A DNA stretch of 64,000 nucleotides. It comes from Actinomadura rudentiformis. GTDB taxonomy: Bacteria > Actinomycetota > Actinomycetes > Streptosporangiales > Streptosporangiaceae. The notes under the pieces were generated by a model. It was not told where the DNA came from. It saw only the letters and a list, made by a program, of their open reading frames with translations, and did not search any database. The stretch lies in contig NZ_WBMT01000003.1 in NCBI RefSeq assembly GCF_008923185.1, forward strand, positions 248,001-312,000, written 5' to 3'. Position numbers and translations under genes: made by a program. Shown here in pieces: positions 26,305 to 35,715 of the stretch; position 1 is the stretch's first letter, and the number at the start of each line of letters is the position of its first letter.

Positions 26305-27042
26305 TCACTCCACCTCTCCTGGCCCGCTGTACGCGAACGCGCCGTCGTCGGAGACGATGCGGCCGTCCAGGACGTGCAGCCGGCGAGGCAGCCGCGCGGC
26401 CAGGTCACCGTCGTGAGTGATCATGATGATCGTCGCGCCCTCGGCGTTGAGCTCGCGCAGCAGTTCGAGGATCGAGGCTCCCGTGGCGCTGTCGAGGTTG
26501 CCCGTCGGCTCGTCGGCCAGGACGATCGCCGGCCTGCCCACCAGTGCGCGGGCGATGGCCACGCGCTGGCGCTCGCCTCCGGACATCTTCGTGGGACGGA
26601 AGTCGCGGCGATGCGCGAGCCCGACACGATCGAGTGCTTCGGCGGCACGGCGCCGTCGCTCGCCGACCTCGACTCCCGCGTACAGGAGGCCGTTCGCGAC
26701 GTTCTCCAGGGCGGTGGAGTGCTCGGCCAGGAAGAACTGCTGGAAGACGAAACCGATGCTGCGGGCGCGCAATGCCGCGAGCTGCCGGTCACCGAGCCCC
26801 GCCGCGTCGACTCCGTCGATCCGGATCAACCCGTCGGTGGGTCGCTCCAGCGTCCCCATGACGTGCAGGAGCGTCGTCTTCCCTGACCCCGACGGCCCGA
26901 CGATGGCGGCCAGTTCGCCGTGGCGGACGGTGAAGCTCACGCCCCGCAGCGCGGGCACGGGTGGCTGCCCTCCGTAGATCTTGGTGACGCCTTCCAGCTC
27001 GAGCGCGGGAGCCCGGCCGTCTTGATCATGAGTCGTGCTCAT
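26305..27042 (-). CDS. MacB-like ABC transporter ATP-binding protein
   Basis: The 245-residue ATPase has Walker [11 protein letters not shown]-loop [13 protein letters not shown] signature [15 protein letters not shown], Walker [10 protein letters not shown] and H-loop ITHDGDLA, matching the LolD/MacB subfamily that powers mechanotransmission-type exporters. Its start overlaps the adaptor stop by ATGA, and its stop is one base from the permease start, so all are translated together. Confidence 0.95.
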   Translation of the reverse strand: MSTTHDQDGRAPALELEGVTKIYGGQPPVPALRGVSFTVRHGELAAIVGPSGSGKTTLLHVMGTLERPTDGLIRIDGVDAAGLGDRQLAALRARSIGFVFQQFFLAEHSTALENVANGLLYAGVEVGERRRRAAEALDRVGLAHRRDFRPTKMSGGERQRVAIARALVGRPAIVLADEPTGNLDSATGASILELLRELNAEGATIIMITHDGDLAARLPRRLHVLDGRIVSDDGAFAYSGPGEVE

Positions 27043-28286
27043 GAGGCCGGCACCACCACTTGATCTCCGACGGACAGGGCTCCGGACACCTGCACGAGCC
27101 CGTTGTCGTTGTCGAAGATGCCGAGCCTTACGGGAACCAGACGCCGGCCACCCGCCGCGTCGGCCACCTCGACGACGTAGCCGCCTCCGGCCTGGCCCAT
27201 GAGCGCGGTGACGGGGACGGTCAGCGCCCTCTTGACCCCGTCGGTCGTGATCTGCACCTGAACCGGGGCCTCGTCCAGTTTCCCCGCGTCCTTGGGGCGC
27301 GTGAGCGTGATGTACACCGGGAGCGTGGAGCTGGACGAGTCCTTGTCGTCGTCACTGGATTTCGCGACCGTACCGATGCGGCTCACCTTGCCCGGGGTCG
27401 TCCTGTTGTCAGGAAGCGTGATCTGGGCACGGTCACCGACCTTGACCTGGGACTGCTGACCGGGGTCGAGTTCCACCATCACCTGGCGCCTGGACGAAGT
27501 GGCCTGGGCCACTTGGGCTCCTGGCGCGGCCGCCGTTCCGGCCTTGGCCGTTGCCTTCGTCACCCGGAGCGGACCCGGCAGGAATACGGCATCCCCGAGG
27601 TCCAGATTCCCGGTCTCGTCGACGCCCAGCTCATCCTGCAGTTCGGCGACCGCCTCCGCGGTCTCCGATCCGTAGTAGTCCGAGTCCGGATCGAGCTCGG
27701 ACTTCTCGGCGTACCCGAGCTTCACGAGGTTCTCGTTGAGGTAGCGCACCTCGCGGCCCTCGTCGCCCACCGACAGAGCGCGGTAAGCCGGTGTGCCCCC
27801 GCAGATCAGCAACACCGGTTTCTCGTCCACCCGGTAAAGGGTCTTGCCGCAGTCGATCTCCTTGCCCTCGCTGGGAACCCAGGTGTAGATGCCCTTGGCC
27901 TGGTTGACCACGGCGTACGGGGTCCCGTCACCACGGGCCGCGTACGAGAGCGTCCCACTCTGCGTCACCTGCGTGGACAGTGGTCCTTCCCGTACGGCCG
28001 CCAGCGAGGTGCCATCCGTCGAGGACGCGGGCTGGGTGCCCCCGTCATCGAAGGGATCCATGACAGCGGCGGCGACACCCGCGGCGACCAACAGCACCAC
28101 GGCCCCTGTCCCTGCGAGCACCTTCCACCGCCTGCGCCGGCGCGGCTTCCTGCGGTCCAGGGCCGGGACGCCGGGGGCAGTGTCGGCGGCGGCATTGGCA
28201 GGGTCGGCAGCGGTGTCGGCGGGGTCGGCAGCGGTGTCGGCGGCACCGGGCACACCGGAAGGCGCCTCCTTGGCGTCGGTGCTCAT
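27039..28286 (-). CDS. Membrane fusion (periplasmic adaptor) protein with peptidoglycan-binding-like domain
   Basis: The 415-residue protein starts at ATG 28286, which overlaps the lipoprotein stop (ATGA). It has an Ala/Pro-rich N-terminus, one membrane helix (about 45-65, [20 protein letters not shown]), then [11 protein letters not shown], a peptidoglycan-binding-like insert ([20 protein letters not shown], ...DEGNLDLGD-type) and an HlyD-type barrel/MP domain. In actinomycetes such adaptors link MacB exporters to the envelope. It is in an operon with ATPase and permease. Confidence 0.88.
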   Translation of the reverse strand: MSTDAKEAPSGVPGAADTAADPADTAADPANAAADTAPGVPALDRRKPRRRRRWKVLAGTGAVVLLVAAGVAAAVMDPFDDGGTQPASSTDGTSLAAVREGPLSTQVTQSGTLSYAARGDGTPYAVVNQAKGIYTWVPSEGKEIDCGKTLYRVDEKPVLLICGGTPAYRALSVGDEGREVRYLNENLVKLGYAEKSELDPDSDYYGSETAEAVAELQDELGVDETGNLDLGDAVFLPGPLRVTKATAKAGTAAAPGAQVAQATSSRRQVMVELDPGQQSQVKVGDRAQITLPDNRTTPGKVSRIGTVAKSSDDDKDSSSSTLPVYITLTRPKDAGKLDEAPVQVQITTDGVKRALTVPVTALMGQAGGGYVVEVADAAGGRRLVPVRLGIFDNDNGLVQVSGALSVGDQVVVPAS

Positions 28287-28828
28287 CCGCCACCACCCGT
28301 CGGCTGCAGTGACTTGCACTTCTGCGCTGCGGCCTTGAACTGCGGCGAGTCGGGATTGTTGTCACCAATGTCCAGTGATCCGCCCTGGGGGTCGGGGAAC
28401 GTGGGCACCCCGTTCTTGCGCATGCACTGCGCGTACTTCAGCATCTGGGCCTGGTTGGCCGGATCCTGGCGGGAGCTCCCGTCCCATCCTGGCGGCGCCA
28501 ACGGCCTGCATTTCCGCCCCGCGGCCTTGACCTGCGGAGAATTGGGATCAACGGCCCCCCGATGCGGCATACGGAACTTCGTCCCGTCAACGGGGTCAGG
28601 CCACTGCGGGACTCCGTTCTGGCGCATGCATTGCGCGAACTTCACATACTGGTCGTTGCCCTTACCCGCGGTACCACCGCCCGCCGCCGCACTCGAACCG
28701 CCGCCCGCCGCCGCACCCGAACCGCCGGAGGAGTCGTCCGATCCACCGCAGGCCGCGAGCACCGGCAGGAAGATCGAGAGCGCCACCAGCGGCAGCGCCA
28801 GGGTCCGTTTCGGCTTCGCCTTGAACAT
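28283..28828 (-). CDS. Lipoprotein with duplicated QCMR-NGVP-PDP motif
   Basis: The 181-residue protein has a lipobox (LPVLAACGG), a Gly/Ala/Ser linker and two repeats of about 55 residues, each with FAQCMRQNGVP/YAQCMRKNGVP and PDP, then a second Cys (GRKCRPL/AQKCKSL). The paired cysteines could form one disulphide per repeat. Function is unknown; it is always first in a MacAB-like operon here and overlaps the adaptor by ATGA, suggesting it belongs to the exporter. It is divergent from the response regulator at 28953. Confidence 0.8.
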   Translation of the reverse strand: MFKAKPKRTLALPLVALSIFLPVLAACGGSDDSSGGSGAAAGGGSSAAAGGGTAGKGNDQYVKFAQCMRQNGVPQWPDPVDGTKFRMPHRGAVDPNSPQVKAAGRKCRPLAPPGWDGSSRQDPANQAQMLKYAQCMRKNGVPTFPDPQGGSLDIGDNNPDSPQFKAAAQKCKSLQPTGGGG

Positions 28829-28952
28829 GTCGTGGTCTCCCCAGCGTCAGTGGATGAGCGTTGGAGGCCAGTTCTAGGCAACGGGCGGTCACACCGCGGT
28901 CAGAGCTCCTGTGACCCGGCTGTGACCGCGCCAGGGGCATCCTGATCACACG

Positions 28953-29627
28953 ATGAGAGTGCTGGTGGCCGAGGATCACGCCGAGCTCGCGGCGTCCGTG
29001 GCGAGAGTCCTGCGCCGCGAGGGAATGGCCGTCGACGTGGTCCACGACGGCGCGGCGGCCATCGAACGGACCTCGCTGCTCGACTACGACGTCGTCGTGC
29101 TCGACCGGGACCTGCCCGGCGTCCACGGCGACGAGGTGTGCCGCTCTCTGGTGAGCCGGACGCGCCGTACCCGTGTCCTGATGCTGACCGCGTCCGGCAC
29201 GATCGCGGACCGCGTGTCCGGCTTGAGTCTGGGCGCCGACGACTATCTGCCGAAACCGTTCGCGTACGCCGAGCTCGTAGCCAGGATCCGGGCGCTCGGC
29301 CGCCGGGCGCAACCGGCGCTGCCGCCGGTCCTCGTCCACGGTGATCTGCGGCTGGATCCGGCGCAGCGGATCGCGACCCGGGCGGGAATGCGGCTGGCAC
29401 TGAGCCCGAAGGAGTTCGCGGTCCTGGAATACCTGCTCGGTGCCGGCGGCCGCGTCGTGCCCGCCGAGGAACTGCTGGAACGGGTGTGGGACGAGGCGAC
29501 CGACCCGTTCACCACCACCGTCAAGGCCACGATGAACCGGCTGCGGTCAAAGCTCGGCCCGCCACCACTGATCGAAACCGTCCAGCAGGGCGGCTACCGG
29601 ATAGGTGATGCCCATGCGCCTTCGTGA
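28953..29627 (+). CDS. OmpR-family response regulator
   Basis: The 224-residue protein has a receiver domain (VLVAEDH, phospho-acceptor Asp in VVLDRDLPG about residue 51, LTAS, and Lys in YLPKPF) and a C-terminal winged helix (LSPKEFAVLEYLLGAGGRVV, YRIGD). It is divergent from the lipoprotein/efflux operon by 124 bp, so it may regulate that operon. The partner kinase overlaps its 3' end. Confidence 0.94.
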   Translation: MRVLVAEDHAELAASVARVLRREGMAVDVVHDGAAAIERTSLLDYDVVVLDRDLPGVHGDEVCRSLVSRTRRTRVLMLTASGTIADRVSGLSLGADDYLPKPFAYAELVARIRALGRRAQPALPPVLVHGDLRLDPAQRIATRAGMRLALSPKEFAVLEYLLGAGGRVVPAEELLERVWDEATDPFTTTVKATMNRLRSKLGPPPLIETVQQGGYRIGDAHAPS

Positions 29628-30867
29628 CCCGCTCCGGCCGAGCATCTCCCCTTCTCTGTCACTCCGGACCGTGCGCATGCGTCTCACGGCCCTGTACGGC
29701 GCACTGTTCATGATCTCCGGCGCGGTCCTTCTCACGATCACCTACCTGCTCCAGCGCCGCGCCAAGTGGGTGGTCATTGACACCTCCGGCAATGCACGGG
29801 AAATCCGCGAGCTTCTGAAGCCGATGAAGGAAGCACAGCTGCGCGACCTGCTGATTCAGTCCGGGATCGCACTCGCGATCATGGTGGTGATCTCGATCGC
29901 GCTGGGCTGGCTGGTCGCCGGACGCGTCCTGCGGCCACTGCGCACGATGACGGCCACGATCCAGCAGATCTCCGCTCGTAACGTGCACGAACGGCTCGCC
30001 GTCACAGGACCCCGCGACGAGATGAAAGACCTCGCCGACACCGTCGATGGCCTGCTCGGCCGTCTGGAGACCGCCCTCGACGCGCACAAGCGCTTCGTCG
30101 CCAACGCCGCACATGAACTGCGCACGCCGCTCACCCTGGAGCGCGCGCTCCTGGAGGAGACACTCACCGACCGTGAGGCCACGCTGGAGTCCTACCGGGC
30201 GACCTCGGAGCGACTGCTCGCGATCAGCAAGGACCAGGCGCGGCTGCTGGAAGCCCTGCTCACACTGGCCAGCAGCGAACGTGGTCTCGACCGCCAGGAA
30301 CCCTTCGATCTGTCCGACCTCGCCCGTCAGGCCCTCGACTCATCACGCCTGGAGGCGGATGCACGCGGCGTGCGCCTCTATGCCCAGATCACGCCCGCCC
30401 CGTCCGCCGGCGACCCCGCGCTCGCCGGACGCCTGATCGCCAATCTCATCGACAACGCCGTGCACCACAACGTGCCCGGCGGCCACGTGGAAGTCGCGAC
30501 CGAGACCAGGGCCGGGCGGGCGTTCGTCTGGGTGGTCAACAGCGGTCCGGTCATCTCCCCGCAGCAGGTCGGCCGGCTCTTCGAGCCCTTCCAGCGGCTC
30601 GGCGGACGGACGGCGCGCAGCGACGGCCACCACGGCCTCGGCCTTTCGATCGTCCGCGCCATCGCCACGGCGCACGGCGCCGACATCACCGCACACGCGC
30701 GCCCGGGCGGTGGCCTCTCCGTCGAGATCAGCTTCCCCGCACCTGTCGTACCCGGGCACCAGTATCCGCGCAAGCCTGACAACCCGCGGCCACGCGGCCC
30801 GCGTACCACTCCGGCCGCGCCCGCGACCTCCTCACCCGGCCAGCGACCGGCGTCGAACCACATGTGA
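29605..30867 (+). CDS. Sensor histidine kinase
   Basis: The 420-residue kinase has two membrane helices (about 30-50 and 90-112) flanking a short sensor loop, a HAMP domain, H-box NAAHELRTPL (His about 170), and N/G boxes (IDNAVHHN, GLGLSIV). It begins with GTG-ATG-CCC-ATG inside the regulator gene (overlap about 20 bp), so the exact start is uncertain (29605, 29608 or 29614). Cognate to the upstream response regulator. A proline/arginine tail of 40 residues follows the ATPase domain. Confidence 0.93.
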   Translation: MMPMRLRDPLRPSISPSLSLRTVRMRLTALYGALFMISGAVLLTITYLLQRRAKWVVIDTSGNAREIRELLKPMKEAQLRDLLIQSGIALAIMVVISIALGWLVAGRVLRPLRTMTATIQQISARNVHERLAVTGPRDEMKDLADTVDGLLGRLETALDAHKRFVANAAHELRTPLTLERALLEETLTDREATLESYRATSERLLAISKDQARLLEALLTLASSERGLDRQEPFDLSDLARQALDSSRLEADARGVRLYAQITPAPSAGDPALAGRLIANLIDNAVHHNVPGGHVEVATETRAGRAFVWVVNSGPVISPQQVGRLFEPFQRLGGRTARSDGHHGLGLSIVRAIATAHGADITAHARPGGGLSVEISFPAPVVPGHQYPRKPDNPRPRGPRTTPAAPATSSPGQRPASNHM

Positions 30868-30921
30868 ATCTGCCCTTCCCGGTCACTGCCGGGTGCCTTG
30901 ACGTCGTCCGCCGAGTCCCGA

Positions 30922-31335
30922 TCACTGAACGATGTTGGTGTTGTGGAGCGCGCCGATCCACCACCTGCCGTCCCGGCGGATCGCGACGACGGTTCCGTGG
31001 TTGGCGAAGCCGCCGTCCGGCGTGGTGGTCTCCTGCCGGAAGTGCAGGACGGCCGTGTCCGGACCGGGCATCACGGCGCTCAGCACCGATATGCGGGTCT
31101 TCCATGTTGAGACCACGTTGGCCATCCGGTCTGTGTGGTAGGCGAACAGTTCGTCCCAGCCCCGGATCATCGTGCCGTCCGGTACCACGACGACCGTGTC
31201 CGCGGAGAACGGCCGGTCGAGAACGGCAACCTCCTTCCGGTTGAAGCCGTCCTCGATATCGGCGACGAGCGCCTGAAGCTCCGCCAAGTCCTGATCGCTG
31301 ACGGGTGTGGTGTGCACCTCGGGCCTCACAGTCAT
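30922..31335 (-). CDS. SnoaL-like/SgcJ-type small protein
   Basis: The 137-residue protein (start ATG 31335, AAGGAG 7 bases upstream) has the NTF2-like pattern: DLAELQALVADIEDGFNRKEV, AVLDRPFSADTVVVVPDG, then TAVLHFRQET and RRDGRWWIGALHNT. The family is often called SgcJ/EcaC or DUF4440. Members act as small enzymes or binding proteins; the role here is unknown. It stands alone, converging with the kinase gene. Confidence 0.8.
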   Translation of the reverse strand: MTVRPEVHTTPVSDQDLAELQALVADIEDGFNRKEVAVLDRPFSADTVVVVPDGTMIRGWDELFAYHTDRMANVVSTWKTRISVLSAVMPGPDTAVLHFRQETTTPDGGFANHGTVVAIRRDGRWWIGALHNTNIVQ

Positions 31336-31411
31336 CGCCGGCTCCTTGAATCCTCGGCCGCGCCTCTTCGGCATGTCATGCCAAGGACGCTACGAGCAGC
31401 ACGCCGACCGG

Positions 31412-31490
31412 GGCATCCGTCAGGTGACCAGGTCCGGCGGCCGAGGCATCCGTCAGGAGACCGAGGCATCCGTCAAGCGACCAGGTCCGG
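31412..31490. repeat. Three imperfect direct repeats (GGCATCCGTCA)
   Basis: The word GGCATCCGTCA(A/G)G followed by GACC occurs at 31412, 31445 and 31465, and two copies continue with AGGTCCGGCGGCCGAGG. It lies between the SnoaL-like gene and the binding-protein gene. No protein frame is supported. Confidence 0.65.
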
Positions 31491-31535
31491 CGGCCGAGGG
31501 CGAAGGTCTGCTTCCGCCCGCCGCCCGCGCGGTCG

Positions 31536-32516
31536 TCAGGGCGTGCGGGCCGGGGGGACTTCGAAGAACTTTGCCAGGTCGTCGAGCATGGAGTGGGCGC
31601 CTTGCAGGCCTACTGCGGTCATCCAGGTGGCGTCGTTCACCTGGCGCTTTTCACCCTTCATCCGGCCCCACAGGGGGTTGTTCTTGAACTTGGCCTCGAC
31701 CTGGCGGGCCTTGCCGGCGTCGTCAACGTAGGTGGTGATGAAGATCTGGTCGGCGTCCAGTTCCCTGATGCGCTCCTCGCTCATGTCGACCGCGATCTTG
31801 TCGCTGGTCGGCTGGCCCTTCGGGCGGGGGAAGCCCACGTCCTTGAGGACGATTCCCGAGTAGCTGCGCTCGGTGTAGAGCCGCACGGTCGGTTCGTCGG
31901 TGAAGCGGACCACTGAGATCGACGGGAGTCCGTCGTCCTTCTTCTTGATCGCGGCGCCGATGGCCTGGGCGCGGGTCTCGTAGGCCTTGATCCGCTGCTC
32001 GGCGAGCTGGTCCTTGCCCAGGGCCTTGCCGACCAGCCGCACGTTGTCCTTCCAGGTCGCGCCGGTGGTCTCGGTGAAGACCGTCGGTGCGATCTGGGCG
32101 AGCCTGCCATAGAGGGCCTCGTGCCTGATCTTGGCCGACAGGATCAGATCGGGCTTGAGCGCGCTGATCTTCTCCAGGCTGGGCTCGGAGAGCGTGCCGA
32201 CCGGCTGCGCGTTCGAGGCGTGCTTGCGGCCTGCCTCGCCGAGGTAGTCGGGCAGCTTCTCGGTGACGGTCCGGTAGGTGGTGTAGCCGTACACGTCGGT
32301 GTCCAGGCTGATCGCGGCGTCCAGGAAGGACTGGTCGAGCGCGACGATCCGCTTCGGCTCCTTGAAGATCTTGGTGGTGCCCATGGCGTGCTGGATCGTT
32401 CGCAGCGGCGTTCCGCCCTCGCCGCTGTCGCTGGAACCGCAGGCCGTCAGGCCGAGGGTGGTGAGTGCGGCGACGGCGATCCCGGCGGCCGCGCGTCGGA
32501 GCGGCGACATCCTCAT
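31536..32516 (-). CDS. Iron-siderophore ABC transporter substrate-binding lipoprotein
   Basis: The 326-residue lipoprotein has a lipobox (LGLTACGS) and a FecB/FhuD-type fold, with KIFKEPKRIVALDQSFLDA, KPDLILSAKI and IAPTVF motifs in the usual order. It binds ferric siderophores outside the membrane and delivers them to the permease pair. It is divergent from the permease/ATPase operon, with two iron boxes between. Start ATG 32516 (GAAGGA upstream). Confidence 0.92.
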   Translation of the reverse strand: MRMSPLRRAAAGIAVAALTTLGLTACGSSDSGEGGTPLRTIQHAMGTTKIFKEPKRIVALDQSFLDAAISLDTDVYGYTTYRTVTEKLPDYLGEAGRKHASNAQPVGTLSEPSLEKISALKPDLILSAKIRHEALYGRLAQIAPTVFTETTGATWKDNVRLVGKALGKDQLAEQRIKAYETRAQAIGAAIKKKDDGLPSISVVRFTDEPTVRLYTERSYSGIVLKDVGFPRPKGQPTSDKIAVDMSEERIRELDADQIFITTYVDDAGKARQVEAKFKNNPLWGRMKGEKRQVNDATWMTAVGLQGAHSMLDDLAKFFEVPPARTP

Positions 32517-32533
32517 TTAGTATCCTTCTCGAT

Positions 32534-32552
32534 TTAGGTCAGGCTTGCCTGT
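32534..32552. promoter_or_regulatory. Iron box 1 (IdeR/DtxR-type)
   Basis: TTAGGTCAGGCTTGCCTGT matches the 19-bp consensus (TTAGGTTAGGCTAACCTAA) at 14 positions by my count. It lies 17 bases upstream of the lipoprotein start, so binding would repress it under iron sufficiency. Confidence 0.75.
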
Positions 32553-32553
32553 T

Positions 32554-32572
32554 TTAGGCGAGGCTTACCTAA
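32554..32572. promoter_or_regulatory. Iron box 2 (IdeR/DtxR-type)
   Basis: TTAGGCGAGGCTTACCTAA matches the iron-box consensus at 16 of 19 positions. It is adjacent to box 1 and 41 bases before the first permease gene, so both arms of the locus are likely iron-repressed. Confidence 0.82.
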
Positions 32573-32613
32573 CCACATCGTGACCTGCGCGGAAAGAGGC
32601 ACCCGGTGCTGCA

Positions 32614-33636
32614 GTGCTGATTGAGGCGGTCCGGAGAGGGGCTTTCCGGCACCGGCCGGCCGTGCTGCTCTGCCTGGTGCTGATGACCGCCCTGGCGGCG
32701 CTGGCAAGCGTCATGATCGGTGCCAGGCACGTCCCGCCGGCCGCGGTCTGGGACGCGATCTTCGCCCCCTCGGGGACCGAGGAGGACATCGTCGTACGGT
32801 CCCTGCGGCTCCCGCGCACCGCGTTCGGAGTGCTGGCCGGGACCGCGCTCGGCGTGGCCGGTGCGCTGGTGCAGGGCCACACCCGCAACCCGCTGGCCGA
32901 CCCCGGGCTGCTCGGCGTGACGCAGGGCGCGGCGTTCGCGATGGTGCTGAGCATCTTCACCTTCGGCGTCACGGGCGTGGGCACCTACATCTGGTTCGGG
33001 TTCACGGGCGCGCTGGCCGCCAGCGTGCTGGTCTTCGTGCTCGGCGGCTCCGGGCGCGGGGGCGCCACGCCGCTCACCCTCGCGCTGGCGGGCGCCGCCG
33101 TGACCGCGTTCCTCCACGGCCTGGTCGCCGGGCTGGTGCTGCTCGACGAGCAGGCCATGGACACCTACCGCTTCTGGCAGGCCGGGGCGCTGGCGGGACG
33201 GGACGCCGACGCGCTGCCCGTGCTGCTCCCGTTCGTGCTGGCCGGGCTGGTCCTGGCGACGGCGAACGCGTCCGGCCTCAACGCCCTCGCGCTGGGCGAG
33301 GACGTGGCCCGCTCGCTCGGGCACCGGATCGGGCTCGCCCGCGCCGTCGGCGTAGCCGCGATCACGCTGCTGACGGGTGCCGCCGTGGCCGCCTGCGGGG
33401 CGCTGGCGTTCCTCGGGCTGATCGTCCCCCATCTGGCCCGCGCCCTGTCGGGTCCCGACCACCGCTGGCTGCTGCCGTTCTCCGGGCTGCTGGGCGCGAC
33501 GCTGCTGCTGGCCGCGGACGTGACCGGGCGCCTGGTGGCCCGTCCCGGCGAAGTGGAGGTGGGCATCATGCTCGCCCTGCTCGGAGGGCCGTTCTTCATC
33601 GCGCTGGTCCGGCGCAGAAAGGCGATGCGGCTGTGA
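32614..33636 (+). CDS. FecCD-family siderophore permease 1
   Basis: The 340-residue protein has about nine to ten membrane helices and the FecCD motifs LRLPRTAFGVLAGTALGVAGALVQG, HTRNPLADPGLLGV and LAFLGLIVPHLAR. It forms, with the next gene, the channel for ferric-siderophore import. Start GTG 32614. The next gene overlaps its stop (GTGA). Confidence 0.93.
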   Translation: MLIEAVRRGAFRHRPAVLLCLVLMTALAALASVMIGARHVPPAAVWDAIFAPSGTEEDIVVRSLRLPRTAFGVLAGTALGVAGALVQGHTRNPLADPGLLGVTQGAAFAMVLSIFTFGVTGVGTYIWFGFTGALAASVLVFVLGGSGRGGATPLTLALAGAAVTAFLHGLVAGLVLLDEQAMDTYRFWQAGALAGRDADALPVLLPFVLAGLVLATANASGLNALALGEDVARSLGHRIGLARAVGVAAITLLTGAAVAACGALAFLGLIVPHLARALSGPDHRWLLPFSGLLGATLLLAADVTGRLVARPGEVEVGIMLALLGGPFFIALVRRRKAMRL

Positions 33637-34706
33637 CCACCGTGAAGCGGCTGGGCGGGCCACGGGCGCTGCGGGCGGGCCCGGCGTCGTTCCGGGTACG
33701 GCCCCGTCCTCTTCTGCTGGTCCCCGCCGGGCTCGCCGTCCTGGCGCTGCTGATGGCCCTGAACATCGGGCGCGGCGACTACCCGATCGGCGTAGGCGAG
33801 GTCGTCCGCACGCTGCTCGGCAGCCCGGAGAACCGGTTCGTCGTGATGGAGTTGCGGCTGCCGCGTGCCCTCACCGGAGCGCTGGTCGGCGCCGCGCTCG
33901 GCCTGTCCGGCGCGCTCACCCAGTCGATCACCCGCAACCCGCTGGCCAGCCCCGACACCCTGGGCGTCGGCCAAGGCGCCAGCGTCGTCGTCGTTGCGCT
34001 CACCGTCGCGACCGGCAGTGCCGCGGGCGGCGCGGGCGGCGCGCTTGCCGGGATCGGCATTCCGTTGGCCGCGCTGGCGGGCGGCCTGGTCAGCGGCGTG
34101 TTCGTTTACATGCTGGCCTGGCGGAGCGGTCTGGACGGCTACCGGCTCGTCCTGGTCGGCATCGGCTTCGCCGGCGTGGCCTCCAACATCAAGTGGTGGC
34201 TCCTGGCCCTGGGTGACGTCAACGACGCGAGCCGCGCGATGGCCTGGATCACCGGCACGCTGAACGCGCGCGGCTGGGAGCACGTCCGGCCCGTCGCGCT
34301 GGCCCTGGCCGTGCTCGTCCCGGCCGTCCTGATCGGCGCGTTCGCCCTCGGTTCGCTGCGGCTGGGCGACGAGCCCGCCCGCGGCCTCGGGCTGCGGGTG
34401 AACCTGTCCCGCTCGCTGCTGGTCCTGGCCGCCATCGTGCTCGCCTCGATCGCCACCGCCTCCGCCGGGCCGGTCGAGTTCGTCGCCCTGGCCGCTCCGC
34501 AGATCGCGATGCGGCTGGCCGGCACGGGCCAGCCCCCGCTGGTCGGGTCGCTGGTCACCGGGGCCGTCCTCACCGTCGGCGCCGACCTCATCGCCCGCAC
34601 CGCGTTCGGCGGGGTGGAACTGCCCGTCGGCGTCGTCACCGCCGTCCTTGGCGCGCCCCTGCTCGTCTACCTGCTCGTACGGTCCCGGCGAAAGGCGATC
34701 CTGTGA
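33633..34706 (+). CDS. FecCD-family siderophore permease 2
   Basis: The 357-residue protein has the paralogous FecCD pattern: LRLPRALTGALVGAALGLSG, TRNPLASPDTLGV, FVALAAPQIA, and about ten helices. It overlaps the first permease by 4 bases and the ATPase by 4 bases, so the three are cotranslated. Confidence 0.93.
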   Translation: MTTVKRLGGPRALRAGPASFRVRPRPLLLVPAGLAVLALLMALNIGRGDYPIGVGEVVRTLLGSPENRFVVMELRLPRALTGALVGAALGLSGALTQSITRNPLASPDTLGVGQGASVVVVALTVATGSAAGGAGGALAGIGIPLAALAGGLVSGVFVYMLAWRSGLDGYRLVLVGIGFAGVASNIKWWLLALGDVNDASRAMAWITGTLNARGWEHVRPVALALAVLVPAVLIGAFALGSLRLGDEPARGLGLRVNLSRSLLVLAAIVLASIATASAGPVEFVALAAPQIAMRLAGTGQPPLVGSLVTGAVLTVGADLIARTAFGGVELPVGVVTAVLGAPLLVYLLVRSRRKAIL

Positions 34707-35587
34707 CCCCGACCCCTGGGACCCCCACCCCTGGGACCCCCACCCCGGACACCCCCGCTCATTCGCTGGAGGCTCATTCGCTGGAGGCGCGGGAACTGCG
34801 TCTCGGGTACGGCGATCGGCTGGTCGTCGACGGCCTGTCCCTGGACCTCAGCGGCGCCGGCATCACCGCGATCATCGGACCCAACGGCTGCGGCAAGTCC
34901 ACCCTGCTGCGCGGGCTGGGGCGGCTGCTGCGCCCTCGCGGCGGCCAGGTCGTGCTGGACGGCGCCGACATCGCCCGCCTTCCGACCCGGGAGGTCGCCC
35001 GGCGGATGGCGGTGCTGCCGCAGGCCCCGCAGGCCCCCGAGGGCCTCACCGTCTCCGACCTGGTCGCGCGCGGGCGGCATCCGCACCAGGCGTGGTACCG
35101 CCAGTGGTCCACCGGCGACGAAAAGGTCGTGAACGCGGCGCTGGCCAAGACCGACATGCTGGAGCATGCCGAACGGCCGATGGACGAGCTGTCGGGCGGG
35201 CAGCGGCAGCGCGTGTGGATCTCCATGGCACTGGCCCAGGACACCGGCCTGCTCCTCCTCGACGAGCCGACCACCTATCTCGACCTGGCCCACCAGGTCG
35301 AGGTCCTGGAACTGGTGCAGCGCCTCCACTCCGACGACGGCCGCACCATCGTCATGGTCTTGCACGACCTCAACCTCGCAGCCCGCTACGCCGGCCGTCT
35401 CGTGGCCATGCGAGAGGGTGCCGTCGTCACTCAGGGCGCCCCGGCCGAGGTCCTCACCGAGGGGATGCTGGAGGAGGTGTTCGGTCTGCCCGCCCGCGTG
35501 ATCGAGGACCCGGTCACCGGCGCGCCACTGGTCATCCCGCTGGGCTCGCACGCGACCCCGCGCGACTCAGATCAGGCGGCCGGGTAG
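34703..35587 (+). CDS. FepC-type siderophore ABC transporter ATPase
   Basis: The 294-residue ATPase has Walker A GPNGCGKST, signature LSGGQRQRVWISMALAQD, Walker B LLLDEPTTYLD and the H-loop LHDLNLAA. It follows the GTGA overlap from permease 2. The first 28 residues are a repeated TPGTPTPGT and AHSLE tail, from two small tandem duplications (34710-34750 and a 15-bp repeat at 34757-34786), unlike other FepC proteins; a start further downstream is also possible. Confidence 0.93.
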   Translation: MTPTPGTPTPGTPTPDTPAHSLEAHSLEARELRLGYGDRLVVDGLSLDLSGAGITAIIGPNGCGKSTLLRGLGRLLRPRGGQVVLDGADIARLPTREVARRMAVLPQAPQAPEGLTVSDLVARGRHPHQAWYRQWSTGDEKVVNAALAKTDMLEHAERPMDELSGGQRQRVWISMALAQDTGLLLLDEPTTYLDLAHQVEVLELVQRLHSDDGRTIVMVLHDLNLAARYAGRLVAMREGAVVTQGAPAEVLTEGMLEEVFGLPARVIEDPVTGAPLVIPLGSHATPRDSDQAAG

Positions 35588-35715
35588 CCAGGAGGCCCAT
35601 GGTTACGGACGGCGATGACGATATTGTGATTTGTAGTACATCTGGTGGGGTGTGATGTAGGTTATATACCCTGACCTGCGAGAACCGTTGGTGGTCCCCT
35701 GCGAGGGCGGAACGG

